A stretch of DNA of 64,000 nt from Ceratobasidium sp. AG-K (Eukaryota; Basidiomycota; Agaricomycetes; Cantharellales; Ceratobasidiaceae), in contig JAWNGF010000004.1 of the NCBI GenBank assembly GCA_037039685.1, forward strand, positions 2,976,001 to 3,040,000, read 5' to 3'. Position 1 is the stretch's first letter. Every line of letters starts with the position of its first letter. Of the stretch, positions 33,640 to 45,015 are shown piece by piece. The notes beneath the pieces are model-generated. The model did not search any database, was not told the origin of the DNA, and was given only the letters and a program-made list of their open reading frames with translations. The translations under genes were made by a program, and so were the position numbers.

Positions 33640-36600
33640 TGTTGGTAGAGTAAGTGAGAGTTTTTGGTGAGGAAAAAGTTTTGCAGTGAACTAGTGGTAG
33701 TTGGCTGAAAAGCTGGAGTGATGATTTCTGCTGCTTTCCCCTTTGCCTTTTTGTACTCTGAGGAAGTGAAATTTGGAGGAAGTGGGCTGGTGGGAAAGTC
33801 CTTCTGGAACCTTCTCATGACATGAGTCAGTTTGGCAAAGTTCTCCGCTGGTTCTTCTGTGTCTTCCAGGGGGCAATAGCCCTTCCATCTGATGTGGTAT
33901 TTCAGCCCATCAGGGTCTTGATGCCAATCTACGATCTTCTCTACCTCATATTCCTCTTTGCCTTCTTCAGTCAAGATAGGTGGAGGTTGGGGCTGATTTT
34001 GTTGGAAGTCTAGGTCTTCAGTATAGGGGGTCAACATGTTTCCATGGAAGACGTTGTGGATGCGCATGGATTTTGGAAGATCAAGTTGGTAGGCGTGTGA
34101 AGAGATTTGCTTTTTCACAACAAAGGGGCCTGTCTTCTTGTCATCAAGCTTCTTGCTTGGGCATCTTGTGGTGATGTTGGTAGTCAAGAGCCAGACCTTG
34201 TCTCCTTCCTTGTACTGTATTTTTGGGGTCTCTTCCCTCGACTGATGATATTCCATCAGAGCCTTCATTTCTTCCCATACAGCCTCCATGTCCTTTGTCC
34301 ACCTGTCTCCCTCTGGGGATTGAGTCACATAGTCCTCAATAGACCATCTGGGGGTCATGCCATAGATGACTTCAAAGGGGGATTTGTTTGCGACTTGGTT
34401 TTTGTGGTTGTTGTGGCAGAATTCCGCAATGGGTAACCATTTTGCCCAATCGTCCTGCTTGTGATTTCCAAAGATGCGTATCCATCCCTCAAGCCATTGG
34501 TTTGTTCTTTCCACCACGCCATCTGTTTCGGGGTGGAAGGCAGTGGAAAAAGTCCCTTGGATTCCTAGCCGCTTGTAGACCACTTCTAAGAAGTGTGACT
34601 TGAAGGTGGATCCTCTATCTGAGACAGTGGTTTTGGGGAAACCATGAAGGCGCCATACCTCTTTCACAAAAATATCAGCAAGTTCCTTTGAGTTTGTGGA
34701 TTCTTTGCAGGGGATGAAGTGTGCCATTCTGGAAAAGCGGTCCATCACAACAAGGACACTGTCGAACCCTTGTGACCTTGGTAATTTCACTATGAAATCA
34801 TATGCGATATTTTCCCAAGGTTTCTCTGGAATGGGCAAGGGTTTGAGTGGTAGGTGTCCTTTGCTTCCCTTCCCCCTCTGGCATGCTTTGCAACTGTCAA
34901 CATACTTGTTGACTTGTGCTTTCATGCCTGGCCAGTAGTAGTTTCTAGAAATGAGTTCTAGAGTTCTGGCTTGTCCTTGGTGACCCGCAATGGGCGAGTC
35001 ATGGTAGAGTTTGAGAAGCTTCAGTTTCATGTCCATTTCATCCGGGACAACAATTCTGCCTTGGTACCAAAGGAGATCTTCACTCATTTCATAGTCCTTG
35101 AACTGCTTTCTCACAGAGGGCAGTAGGTCCTCCTTTCCCTTGGTACTTCTGATCAAGGTTTCCAGGTTTTCATCCTCCTCCAGTGCTTCTTTGATTTCCG
35201 CAATAATGTTGTTGCTCATCAGGGCAGAGAATCCTTTGAAGTTCTCAGCGGAGATCATCACTTGTTCTGCAGAGGCAATATTGTTGTGATTGCTTCTCCT
35301 GGAGAGGATGTCTGGTTTCTCCAACATTTTGCCAGGTCTATAGTGGATTTTGAAATTGTAGCTTGCCAGCATGAGGAGCCATCTGTTGTGTTGTCAGTTG
35401 AAGGTGCTGGCCTTCTGCCAGTAAGTAAGGTTTTTGTGATCTGTGTAGATCACTATTGGTTCCTTTGTTCCCTCAAGGTGAATGCGCCAGTGTCATAAAG
35501 CTTCTATGATGGCAAGGAGCTCCTTGTCATGTGTGTTGTAATTCAACTCTGCTTCCTTGAAGCTTTTTGAGAGAAACCCTATTGGGTGTAAGTATCCGTC
35601 TTTTTGTTGCTGGCTGAGGATAGCTCCCATTGCAACTCCTGAGGTGTCTGTTTCAAGGAAGTACTGCTTTGATTCGTCAGGATGTGCAAGCACTGGTTCT
35701 CTTGATATGATGTCTTTCAGGGAGTCAAAGGCTTCCTGGTGTTCTGAGTTCTATTCCCATTCCTGTCTTTTCTTGTCAATTGAGTCAAGGGTTTGACAAT
35801 TGAGGAGAAGGCCACCACGAATCTCCTATAGAAGTTGCAGAAACCAATGAACGCCTGTAGTTGCTTCATGGTTTTGGGAGTGGGCCATTCCTGGATAGTC
35901 TTGATCTTGTCCTTGTTCATGGAAATGCCGTCCTTATCAACAACAAAACCAACCCAGTTGGCTCTCTTTCCATAGAAGGTACATTTCTTCAGATTTCCAA
36001 AGAGGTTGTTCTTCCTCAATTGTTGCAAGACTTCCTTGATATCTATGGTGTGTTGATTTCTTCCTCGCAAAATAATGAGGATGTCATCAATGTAGATCAC
36101 AATCTTCACTCCAATCATGTCCCTGAAGATGTGGTCCATCATTCTTTGGAAGGTAGAAGGTGCATTCTTGAGGCCAAAGGCCATCACAGTGTATTCAAAA
36201 AGCCCTTCTGAGGTGATAAATGCTGTCTTCCATTCGTCCCCTTCTCTGATTCTGACATTCCAAAAGCCATTCTTGAGATCAAGAGAAGTGATGAAAAGTT
36301 CTTCCTTTGAACTTTCTCCAGTCTTCTTGAATATCTCTAGTAGTTGTTTGAGGAGCGGGATGGGGTAGCAGTCCGGTATGGTTTCTTTGTTTGCACCTCT
36401 GTAGTCAACAACAGGATGTAGGTCAGGGATGGTTTGTCCTTCCTTCAGGGATCTCTTGACAAAGAAAAGGCTTGCAGCTAGGGGAGATTTGCTGGGTCTG
36501 ATACGTCCTGACTGGAGTTCATTCTCAATGTATTCTCTTGTTGCTTCTTTTTCCCTTGGTGACAGAGGGTAGGCCTTTTTTGGTTTTGGGAGTCAATTGT

Positions 36601-37123
36601 TGTCATAGAAGTTGATTCTACAATCCCATTCTCTATGTTCAGGCAGTTTGTCATACTTTTCCTTGTCAAAGACATCCCTGAACTCTTCAAGTTCTTCTGG
36701 TAGCTCCTGAAGTAGTCCGGCTTTGGCAATAAGGGGATCTTCTGTTTTCCATTTGATAGCAAAGGGGGACCAGGATATCTCAGGGTTGGTCTCCTTCAGC
36801 CATGGCATTCCTAAGATCATGGGTTGTGTGCTGGTGTTCATGACATAGAACTTTTGGTAGAAAGTTCTTCCTTCAAGATTGAATTTCAGCTTGCACCTGA
36901 ACCGGATCTCATCCTTTTGTGTTTTTCCGTCAATGGTTTCAATGCTTCTGGGGCTTTGTAATTTGGTCAAAGGGATATTGTTTTCCTTGGCAAAGTTCAG
37001 GTCAATGAGAGTAGAGATTTTTTCCGTGATTCCCTCTGCGGTTGCGTATACCATGGGTGTTTCATTTGTAGCCTTGCAGTAGTATACATTTTGCAGAGAG
37101 GATATCAGGGCATCTTCACACAC
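33600..37123 (-). pseudogene. pol polyprotein of A2, multiply disrupted
   Basis: From 37123 down are the protease region, RT with YIDDI near 36080, RNase H with ETDTSGVAMGAIL, an integrase zinc finger (GHQGQARTLELISRNYYWPG), a core with VVMDRFSRMAHFIPC, TVSDRGSTF and DGVVERTNQWL, and a chromodomain (EEYEVEKIVDWHQDPDGLKY). Defects are numerous. The protease lacks the residues after the active-site Asp (LIDLNFAKEN, where B has LIDSGASKNF). There are frame breaks between protease and RT, and TGA stops in RNase H near 35493 and 35392 at CGA-like sites. From 35372 onward the integrase half is one long open frame. That frame stays open into the overlapping post-pol ORF in another phase, so the pol end is uncertain. 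Confidence 0.85.
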
Positions 37124-38254
37124 AGTGGAGGGATGCCCATCTAGTTTTCTGACTTGGAATCAGTGGATCCGTTCTCATTCATCTTTTCAACTTTGAGTTC
37201 AGTGGCTTTTCCCTTCACAGGCTTCTTTCCTTTGTCCTTGTAGGTCCACTCCTTTGTGCAGTCAGCAAGATTGTGTCCTGCTTCCCCACATTTGATGCCG
37301 AGGTTGTTTTCCCTTCAGCGTTTCTTCTCTTCCTTTGGGACCAGGTCCCCTTTGATTTTCTGGGTTCTGGAACCTTCCGCTTGAGCTGGTTGTTTGTTCC
37401 TTTTCTTTGTGCTAACCAGATTGGTCAGTTTGTTGATTTCTTCTGCTTGCAGGGCAATATTGATCCATCCTTCAAGATCTTGCTGTTCTGCTCCCACCCT
37501 GTCCCTAAGCTCTTCATGAACAAGTTCTGCTTTGATGAAGCGATTCAGGCCTTGTCTGAATCGTGCTGCTAGGGCCGTGTCATTCCAGTCAAGTTCTTGG
37601 GAAAGAAGTTGGAAGTCAGAGACGGATTCAGATACACTCTTGTTTTGGTAAAGTTGTTGAATCCCTTGTTCAGCTTGAACTTTCTTGCTGGGGTTGCTCC
37701 ATTGTCTGTTGTAAGCCTCCTGGAAAGCGTCCCAAGAGTCTAGCCATGGATGTTCTAGATTGTTGTTGTATCTGTTCAGAACTGGTTGTGCCCACTTTCC
37801 AGCAGGTCCTTCTGCCATGTTCATCAGAACTGTGACAATGCATTGTTTGTCCATGTCATACTGGGAAGGGTTCAGATGAAAACAGGCCTTCATTCTTGCA
37901 AGGAAGGTTTTGGCTGCAGTTCCCCTGGTTCCTTCGAAGGCTTTTGGCATTTTGATGCATGGTCCTGAGTTTCCTCCATTGCCTCCTTGATTTGTTTGGA
38001 TGATACAGGTTCCTCCTTCATCCCTGATTTGATATCTGGATTGTCCTTGTACCTCAAATGAGGCTGATTGTTGTCCCTGTGGCAGATGAGGCAGTGGCTG
38101 TCTTTGTTGTGGAATATCAACAGAGGTTCGTCGTGATTCCACCCTTCAATGTTTGGATTCTGCTTGGGCATCAGCACCAATTTGCTTGAGAAGATCAAAC
38201 ATTTCCCTCGTTTGTAGACGGACTTCTTGCATCCTAGTGGTTTGATCCTGGAAT

Positions 38255-38711
38255 TGTCGTAAGCTTCTTCTTGGTGGCTATGAGGCAAGCCGCGATGGAG
38301 AGTGAACGGCACTAAGACCTTAGTGACCTCTTGAACCGCAACACACTTAAGCGTCTGTAGGCTCTTGAGGGTAGGGGTGGTTCTAAGTGTCACTCAGAGG
38401 GGATGTTTTGACAAGACAAAACAAGCTGGGGTTACCAGGCTTGTTGGTCCTCTATATATATTCAGGAGGCGGCCGAGTCATACAGAATGCAGCCACATGA
38501 GTCACAGCAGTCAACCAGTCAGGAGTGTCCAAGTGAGTCATGCTGTATGAACAGACATGACTCGTACAAAGCACAGCCGTGTTACACAATGTAACAGAAT
38601 AACCACAAGAAGGTGGCAACGCGGCAAACAGAAACGGGAACGTAACAAAGAAGAGAGAGACAGGCGGGCGAGACAATGGGCGAGTCCGATGGAGTGAGCT
38701 AGCTCATGACA
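38255..38711 (-). repeat. 3' LTR of element B
   Basis: It runs from TGTCGTAAGC to GCTCATGACA, 457 bp. It differs from the 5' LTR at three sites (near 38571, 38642 and 38708). Confidence 0.93.
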
Positions 38712-38752
38712 TTACTCCCCCCTAAGAGTCCGTTTGGGGGACCTAAACGGAC

Positions 38753-39517
38753 CTACTGCACTGCACAGTCCTTTTCCTTCTTTAGCATAAACTCCTCCAA
38801 CCCCTCTTTGTCCTCCAAGGTCAGATCGATGGGATTGAAGACGGTATTTCCCGGTTCGTCCGAGAACTTCTCCCATTCTTCCCAAGTCTCCTCCTTCGTC
38901 CAATCCGCTTTTGACCAGTCCAAAACCCTCTTCTGGGCTTCCACAAACTCCTCGTCCCACTGTCGCACATCGGGCTCTGCCTCCTTCCATGCCGACACGT
39001 CAGTCTCCTCCTTCTTCCACCACTAAGGCTCCCATTCAATCTTCTCCTTTTGGTATCTGCCTCGCTCCATCCTCCAGTCGCTCAGGTCCTTCTCGTAGTT
39101 GGCGTCCCAGGCATCGTTCCATCTAGGTCGGAGCGTTGGCTGCCTTCCGTCGTAACCTGGTACCCATTCGCTCGAGTACGCCCCTTCTTGTCCCCATTCA
39201 ACCACTCCGAGCATGTGGGTGGAGAGGAGAACGACCTTGGAGACCTGGAATGCGGCGCATCCTCGGCAGACAAATATGTCCTTTCGCAGGAGCTGCATTC
39301 GTGTCGGCCATTTCTTCCCGACCCACTGGAATTCCCCCAGGTCTGAGTGGAGGATGTCGTCCAAGGCTCTGAAATGCATTCTCCCCGAGCCTTGTTGCGA
39401 CCTTTTGAAGACGTAAAGGGCGGCTCCGGAGTCAAGGATCCTTGCTGTGGCAAAGGCAGGTCCCTCAAGGACGCGGGTGAGGTTGTTGGCAATGGTGGAG
39501 CGGGATACGGCAGGCAT
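38753..39517 (-). pseudogene. Post-pol accessory ORF of element B
   Basis: The start MPAVSRSTIANNLTRVLEG is at 39517 (an in-frame ATG also exists at 39586). The frame contains IFVCRGCAAFQVSKV, with the same C-x-G-C arrangement as the A family ORF, and a Tyr/Trp-rich stretch. A TAG at 39023-39025 interrupts it after IEWEP. The same frame continues with a Trp/Glu/Lys-rich helical tail (ETWEEWEKFSDEPGN) to a stop at 38753. The reading frame overlaps the open end of pol in a different phase. The alignment to the A ORF is weak outside LxxVLE and the Cys motif, so homology is inferred from position and motif. Function is unknown. Confidence 0.6.
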
Positions 39518-42500
39518 TGCAGAGGGCAAGAAAGATTTAAAGCGTGGAGTTGGGAGTGTTTTTGGGAGTAGTAGCAAGTTTTGCAAGTGACACTACTGGC
39601 TTCGCCCCCTCTGCCTTTTATCTTCCCTGGAGTGTAGTTAGATGGCGTGGGAGCCTCGGGGTGTCGGCGTAGAAGGTCTTTGATGATCTTTGAAAGGTGA
39701 CCAAAATCTTCCGCCCTTTGTTCTGTGTCTTCTTCACTTCCATAACCCTTCCATCTGACCCTGTAAAAAAGACCGTCCTTTGTCTCTTTCCAGTCCAAAA
39801 TCTTCTCTACTTCGTATTCTTCTTCTCCTTCCTCTGTTATGATTGGCGGTGGTCGGGGTTGGTTACGGCTGAATTCAGTGTCTCCCTTGTAAGGGCTGAG
39901 CAGATCGATGTGGAAAACAGGGTGCACCCTCATTGTTGCCGGCAAATCAAGCTCATAAGCGTGTGACCCTATCTGTCGCTTCACAACAAATGGCCCGTGC
40001 TTTTTGTTATCCAGTTTCTTTGATGGTCTTTTCGTTTGAATGTTCTTTCCTAGCAGCCAAACTAGATCTCCTTCTTGGTACTCGTTCTTCGGCACGTCTT
40101 CTGGAAGCCTTTGGGTTTCCATTGACGCAATTGCTTTGTCCTGGATTTTACGCCATTTTCCTGTGATGTTGTTTGCTTCTGGAACCGCTGATTCTTCTGT
40201 AGAGATGTTCCACAGTGGTTCCCTTCCGTAGACAATCTCAAAGGGAGAACTACCCGTTATGCGGTGCTTCTGTAGATTATAGCTGAATTCCGCAATTGGT
40301 AACAAGTCCGCCCAATCATCCTGCCGGTAGTTGACGAACGATCGTAGCCAGCCTTCCATCCATTGATTGATTCTTTCCGTTATTCCATCTGTTTGGGGGT
40401 GGTAGGCCGTACTGAAACCTGGGCTAGTTCCAATTTTCTCATAAATGGCTTTCATAAGTTTGGAATTGAAAGTAGTCCCTCGGTCTGAAATCGTGCTCTT
40501 TGGAAAACCGTGTAGTTTCCAAACATTTGTGATGAAAAGATTTGCAAGGTCGCTTGCCGTGTGAGATTCTTTGCAGGGTATGAAGTGCGCCATTCTTGAG
40601 AATCGGTCCACCACTACTAAGATGCTATCTGATCCCCTGGATTTTGGTAACTTTACTACAAAGTCGAACGCTATGTCTTCCCATGGTCCTTTTGGAATCT
40701 CCAGAGGTTTGATTGGGACTATTGACTTTGATCCCTTTGTCCGTTGGCAGGTCTCGCATGATTCCACGTATCTGTTTATGCTTTGCTTCATTCCTGGCCA
40801 GAAGTATCTTCTTGATATTAGTTCCAGTGTTCTAGCCTGTCCTTGATGTCCTGCGATTTTTGAGTCGTGATGAATTCGCATGATGGCCAGTCTGGATTCC
40901 TTATCTTCTGGCACGTAGATCCTTCCCTTGAACCATAATAGTCCCTCCTTGAAATCATAATCTTTCGCGCTGTGTTGTAGGGTTTTTGGTAACGTTTCCC
41001 TCGATTTGCAGATTTCTTTGATACGTGCTAGTCCTTCATCTGTTTCCTGAGCTTCCTTGATAGTCTCTATGATGTTCGTGTCTACTTGTCCCTTAAATCC
41101 TTTGAACCTTTCGACAGATATCATAACTTGTTCAGGTATGGGAGTATCTTCATGGTCGGATCGTCTAGACAATAGGTCCAGTTTAGAAGACAGGATTCCA
41201 GGGCGGTATATGATATCAAAGTTATAGGAAGCAAGCAATTGATGCCATCTTGCGTGTCGACGGTTGAAGGTTCTTGCTTCCTTCCAGAACTGTAGGTTCC
41301 TATGATCGGTGTAGATGGTGATAGGGTCTTTTGTTCCTTCTAGGTATAGTCTCCAATGTGTTAAGGCTTCAATGATTGCCATGAGTTCCTTATCGTGGAC
41401 GTCGTAGTTGAGCTGGGCCTCGTTGAAAGATTTTGAAAGGAAAGCAATAGGGTGTAGGTAGCCATCATCTTGCCTTTGCAACAGGATTGCTCCCATTGCT
41501 ACTCCACTTGCGTCTGTTTCCAAGAAGAAGGGTTTGTCAGGGTCCGGATGGCGTAGAGTGGGTTCCTTGCTGATTTCCGTTTTTAAGGCTTCAAACGCTT
41601 CCTGCTGATCGTTTCCCCATTCCCACTTGTTCTCCTTTCTTGTTAAGGTTGTCAGGGGTTTTGCTAATCGGCTGAAATTTGGTATGAATCTTCGGTAGAA
41701 ATTCGCGAATCCTAGGAATGCTTGGACTTGCTTGACTGTTTTTGGTTCCTTCCACTCCTTTATTGCCTTGACCTTTTCTTCCTCCATTGAGATACCCGTA
41801 TCGCTGATTCCAAGTCCAGTATACGTTAATTTGGTGACAAAGAATTCGCATTTTGGAAGCTTTGCGAAAAGATTTTCCTCCAGTAAGATCTTTAGTACTC
41901 TTCTGACATCCACGGTATGTTGGCTTCTGTCCTTGGAGAAGACCAGGATGTCGTCAATGTATACAATGACACATACGTCGATAAGATCATGGAAAATGTG
42001 ATTCATATATCTTTGGAAGATGGCAGGCGCGTTCTTTAGTCCAAAGGCATGACGACGTATTCGAAGAGTCCTTCTTTTGTTCTGAAAGCTGTCTTCCATT
42101 CGTCGCCTTCCCTAATTCTGATATTGTTGAAACCCATGCGTAGATCAATCTTGGAGAAAATTTTTGCGTCCTTGATTTTATCCAGGAGGTCTTCCATTAG
42201 GGGCATTGGGAATCTGTCGTCCTTTGTAATGGCGTTTACTCCTCTGAGGTCTTGAACAAGTCGTAGCTGGCGAACTGCTCCTGGATTTTTTGGATTGATG
42301 GGTTTTTTAACAAAGAAACAAGGTGATGCAATGGGTGATTTGCTTGGTCGAATCTTTCCCGCTGCGATTTCTTCATCCAGGTATTCTCTTAGTGCAATTG
42401 ATTCTGCAGGAGAGAGTGGGATTGGTCTGGCCGGTTTTGGAAGTTCAGCTCCTTCCTTGAAATCGATGGCGCAGTCGTATGGTCGATGATCTGGGATTCT

Positions 42501-42995
42501 TTTGAATTTCTCTTCACTGAAGACATCAGCAAATTCCTTGAATTCTTCGGGTAGGTCGTCTATTGAGGCTGTTCTTGCTTGGATGGGTTCTGGCTGCCAT
42601 GATATGTGCTTCGTTCTCCAATCGATAACCGGGTTTGCTTCTTCTAACCATTCTAGTCCTAGGATAAGTTTAGTTTCCCCAGTAGGCATAGCAAAGAAGG
42701 TTTGTTTAAAGGTTCTTCCTTCCACGTCTAGTTCCAGCTTAGCTTTGAAGCGTATTTGGTGAGAGAGTTCCTTTCCCTGGATACCGATTACTTTTCTCGG
42801 AGTGGAAAGTTCCATGAGTGGGATGTTGTTGGATCGAGCCCAAGAGATGTCCAAGAAGTTCTTTGATGCTCCAGAATCGATGAGGGTTGGGATAGGTTCT
42901 GTGATTCCGGCAACGTTTGCATAAACAATGGTTGACTCATTTGTTGCTCTAAAGTACATTGTTTCCGTTGCCGGTTTGTTGGTCTCTCCACACAC
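39082..42995 (-). pseudogene. pol polyprotein of element B, one frameshift in RT
   Basis: The frame opens after gag with the protease site TLIDSGASKNFL and continues into RT (DLRGVNAITKDDRFPMP). Near 42043 a short T run (plus-strand ccaaagg) is one base shorter than the frame needs, and translation ends at MPLD. The other frame resumes at once (FGLKNAPAIFQRYMN) and runs 1,005 codons: YIDDILVFS, RNase H TDASGVAMGAILL, integrase zinc finger (GHQGQARTLELISRRYFWPG, CETCQR), core (VVVDRFSRMAHFIPC, TISDRGTTF, DGITERINQWM) and chromodomain (EEYEVEKILDWKETKDGLFY). Past the chromodomain, at about 39620, the open frame overlaps the accessory ORF and its tail is probably not meaningful. A homopolymer sequencing error is an alternative to a real mutation. 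Confidence 0.88.
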
Positions 42996-42997
42996 AG

Positions 42998-44989
42998 TTA
43001 GAGGGAGACCCCTTCTTTTCCCGAGTCTTCCACAATTGTTGCCTCCCTTCCTTTAACGCTGGGTTCCGTTGTTATCCATTCCTTGGACGGGCATTTGAAT
43101 GACCGGTGTCCTTCCTGTCCGCACTTCAAGCAGCGGTTGCTTGCTATCCTTGCTTTGTATACTTCGTCAGGAAGCCGTTTTGTAGAGGTTTGTCCGCTAG
43201 CGGTTGCTTGGGCGGGCTTCTTCCCTGTCGAGGTCTTGATTTGTTGCAATTTCTGGTCTATAGAGATTGCGATTGAGATCCACCGGTCAAGGGAAAGTTC
43301 TCGTTCTGTTCCATCTTCATTGATCAGGGTTAGTTCGAAGCGAGCTAGTTCAGTCTTGACTTCTGACTTCAACCCTTCCTTGAACTGGTTGATCAGAGCT
43401 TCTTGTCCCCAATTTACGTCTACCAGGAGATATCGGAACTCCGAGGCATAGTTTGCTACAGAGTTGTTCTGCTTGCACTTTCGGATATCTGATTCAGCTT
43501 TAGCTTTTTTGTTGGGGTCGCTGAACTGCTCCATGAAGTGTGCCTTGAAATTTTCCCATGAGGCAAGGTTTTGGTTATTTTCCCCTTGGTTGAGCGATCG
43601 TAAGAGTACTTGTGCCCAGTGAGTGGCAGCTTTGTTCTTGGATTTGAAGTTTGCTAGGGCTTCGCGGATCCTTTCTTCGCTGGAAGTGTATTGGTCGCCT
43701 AGGCGTAGAAAGTAGCTTTCCATTTGTGTGATGAACATTTCGGCACCTTCCCCTTTCTTTCCATCGAAGGCTTCTGGACGAGTTACTTTTGGACGACGTG
43801 GTCCACTACCGGTGTTTGGGTTTTCGGTCAGCCGTTGGATTCTTAATTCTAATTCATTGATCCTGGTAGACTCCGCGTCTGGATGAGGTGGAGAATTTGA
43901 TCGCCTAGAGGTGACTCCGTGCAGGGATGCTTCGTCCATTTCTTCTCGCATATTGTTGATGGCTTGCTGTACTTCCGTAATTTTGGTAGTGAAGGAGGCT
44001 CCCTCTTGTCGTAAGGTTTCTAGTCCTTGAGTTACTGCCTCATTCCATTCGAGTTGTGCTTGTCTGGTAGTGTTGAGTTCTTCGCGTACGTTATTTACTA
44101 GTCCTTGGGTGTTGGTAACTTCATTTCGAAGGCGGGTTACGTCTTGACCGACTAAGAAGGAATTATGTTCACCATTTCTTGCCGAGTTCAGAATGTCTGT
44201 CAAGGTTCCTTGTAGGGTGTTGATGGAGTTGTTGAAGATTTGTTGGTTGTTTGCTAGAACCTGTGTGGCTTGTTCTAGGCCACTAAGCCTTCGATCTACA
44301 GTGACCCTCATTCCGTCTATAACCCTAAGGGTAGCGTTGTGTCTTCCTTCTAGAAGGTCGTCTAGGTCATCTAAATTGCTGATTACAGTCCTGCCACTAG
44401 AACTGGAACTTGAACTTGAGCTCCCTGGATCTCCGGCGCCTTGTTGTACCGGGCCTGATTGCTCGGAGTAACCCTGTGGAATATATGGTGGTGCTGGAAT
44501 CACCGGTGTGACTGGCTGGGAAGCCACTGGGATTGGACCTGTGTTGGTGATGGTTCCTCCAATTTGAGGAACTGTAGGAACGTGTGGTGTGGGGGGGGGT
44601 CTAATAGGAACAAGCGATACACCCCCATGAGCTTCGGGTTGGGGAGAAAAGAACTGTCTTCTGTTTCCTAACGGCCATAAGGGACGTGATGGCCCTGGAG
44701 TTGCAGTTGGAATACGAATTACCGCTGGAGTAGGGTCATTTGTGAGATCTCCTGGTTCTCTATTTGTGATAGTGGGTTCTTCCTCCTGTACTGTTGTCAT
44801 GTCAGGAATGCCGAAAGCTCCCGGCATTGATGTTTGACTTTGGGGGCGTGATCGGGCAGGACCTCCCGCTTGAGCTTGTGCAATATCCTGCTCATTCAGT
44901 GATCCTGTGGGCCTCGCTGCCCGACTAGGTCCTCTTCTTGTTGATATCACAGATGAGGGACGTGACCCTCCATCTTCTTGAATAGACAT
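42998..44989 (-). CDS. gag of element B, intact, 663 aa
   Basis: The ATG at 44989 is 26 nt from the 5' LTR (MSIQEDGGSRPSSV). Residues 1-190 are a Pro/Ser/Gly-rich disordered part with a Ser run. Residues about 200-370 are helical and coiled-coil-like. A capsid-like block follows (KGEGAEMFITQMESYFLRLG, then WAQVLLRSLNQGENN and FSDPNKKAKAESDI). Near residue 625 is the zinc knuckle CLKCGQEGHRSFKC. The frame ends at a TAA at 42998-43000. Pol lies in a different frame immediately after, with no ATG near its beginning, so programmed frameshifting or another translational coupling is likely. No stop or frame break is seen. Confidence 0.9.
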   Translation of the reverse strand: MSIQEDGGSRPSSVISTRRGPSRAARPTGSLNEQDIAQAQAGGPARSRPQSQTSMPGAFGIPDMTTVQEEEPTITNREPGDLTNDPTPAVIRIPTATPGPSRPLWPLGNRRQFFSPQPEAHGGVSLVPIRPPPTPHVPTVPQIGGTITNTGPIPVASQPVTPVIPAPPYIPQGYSEQSGPVQQGAGDPGSSSSSSSSSGRTVISNLDDLDDLLEGRHNATLRVIDGMRVTVDRRLSGLEQATQVLANNQQIFNNSINTLQGTLTDILNSARNGEHNSFLVGQDVTRLRNEVTNTQGLVNNVREELNTTRQAQLEWNEAVTQGLETLRQEGASFTTKITEVQQAINNMREEMDEASLHGVTSRRSNSPPHPDAESTRINELELRIQRLTENPNTGSGPRRPKVTRPEAFDGKKGEGAEMFITQMESYFLRLGDQYTSSEERIREALANFKSKNKAATHWAQVLLRSLNQGENNQNLASWENFKAHFMEQFSDPNKKAKAESDIRKCKQNNSVANYASEFRYLLVDVNWGQEALINQFKEGLKSEVKTELARFELTLINEDGTERELSLDRWISIAISIDQKLQQIKTSTGKKPAQATASGQTSTKRLPDEVYKARIASNRCLKCGQEGHRSFKCPSKEWITTEPSVKGREATIVEDSGKEGVSL

Positions 44990-45001
44990 GTTTGTTTGTT
45001 A

Positions 45002-45015
45002 AGCTTGTTTTGTAA
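45002..45015 (-). promoter_or_regulatory. Self-complementary primer-binding site of element B
   Basis: On minus, directly after the 5' LTR, stands TT followed by ACAAAACAAGCT. The 12-mer is a perfect complement of AGCTTGTTTTGT inside the LTR (minus, from 45188). This matches self-priming of the Tf1 type, where the 5' end of the mRNA folds onto the site. I saw no convincing tRNA 3'-end complement. Confidence 0.82.

Noticed and set aside
39082..39600. The last ~170 codons of the open frame of B pol
   Set aside because: They lie beyond the chromodomain, overlap the accessory ORF in another phase and have no domain-like pattern, so I do not treat them as a pol domain.
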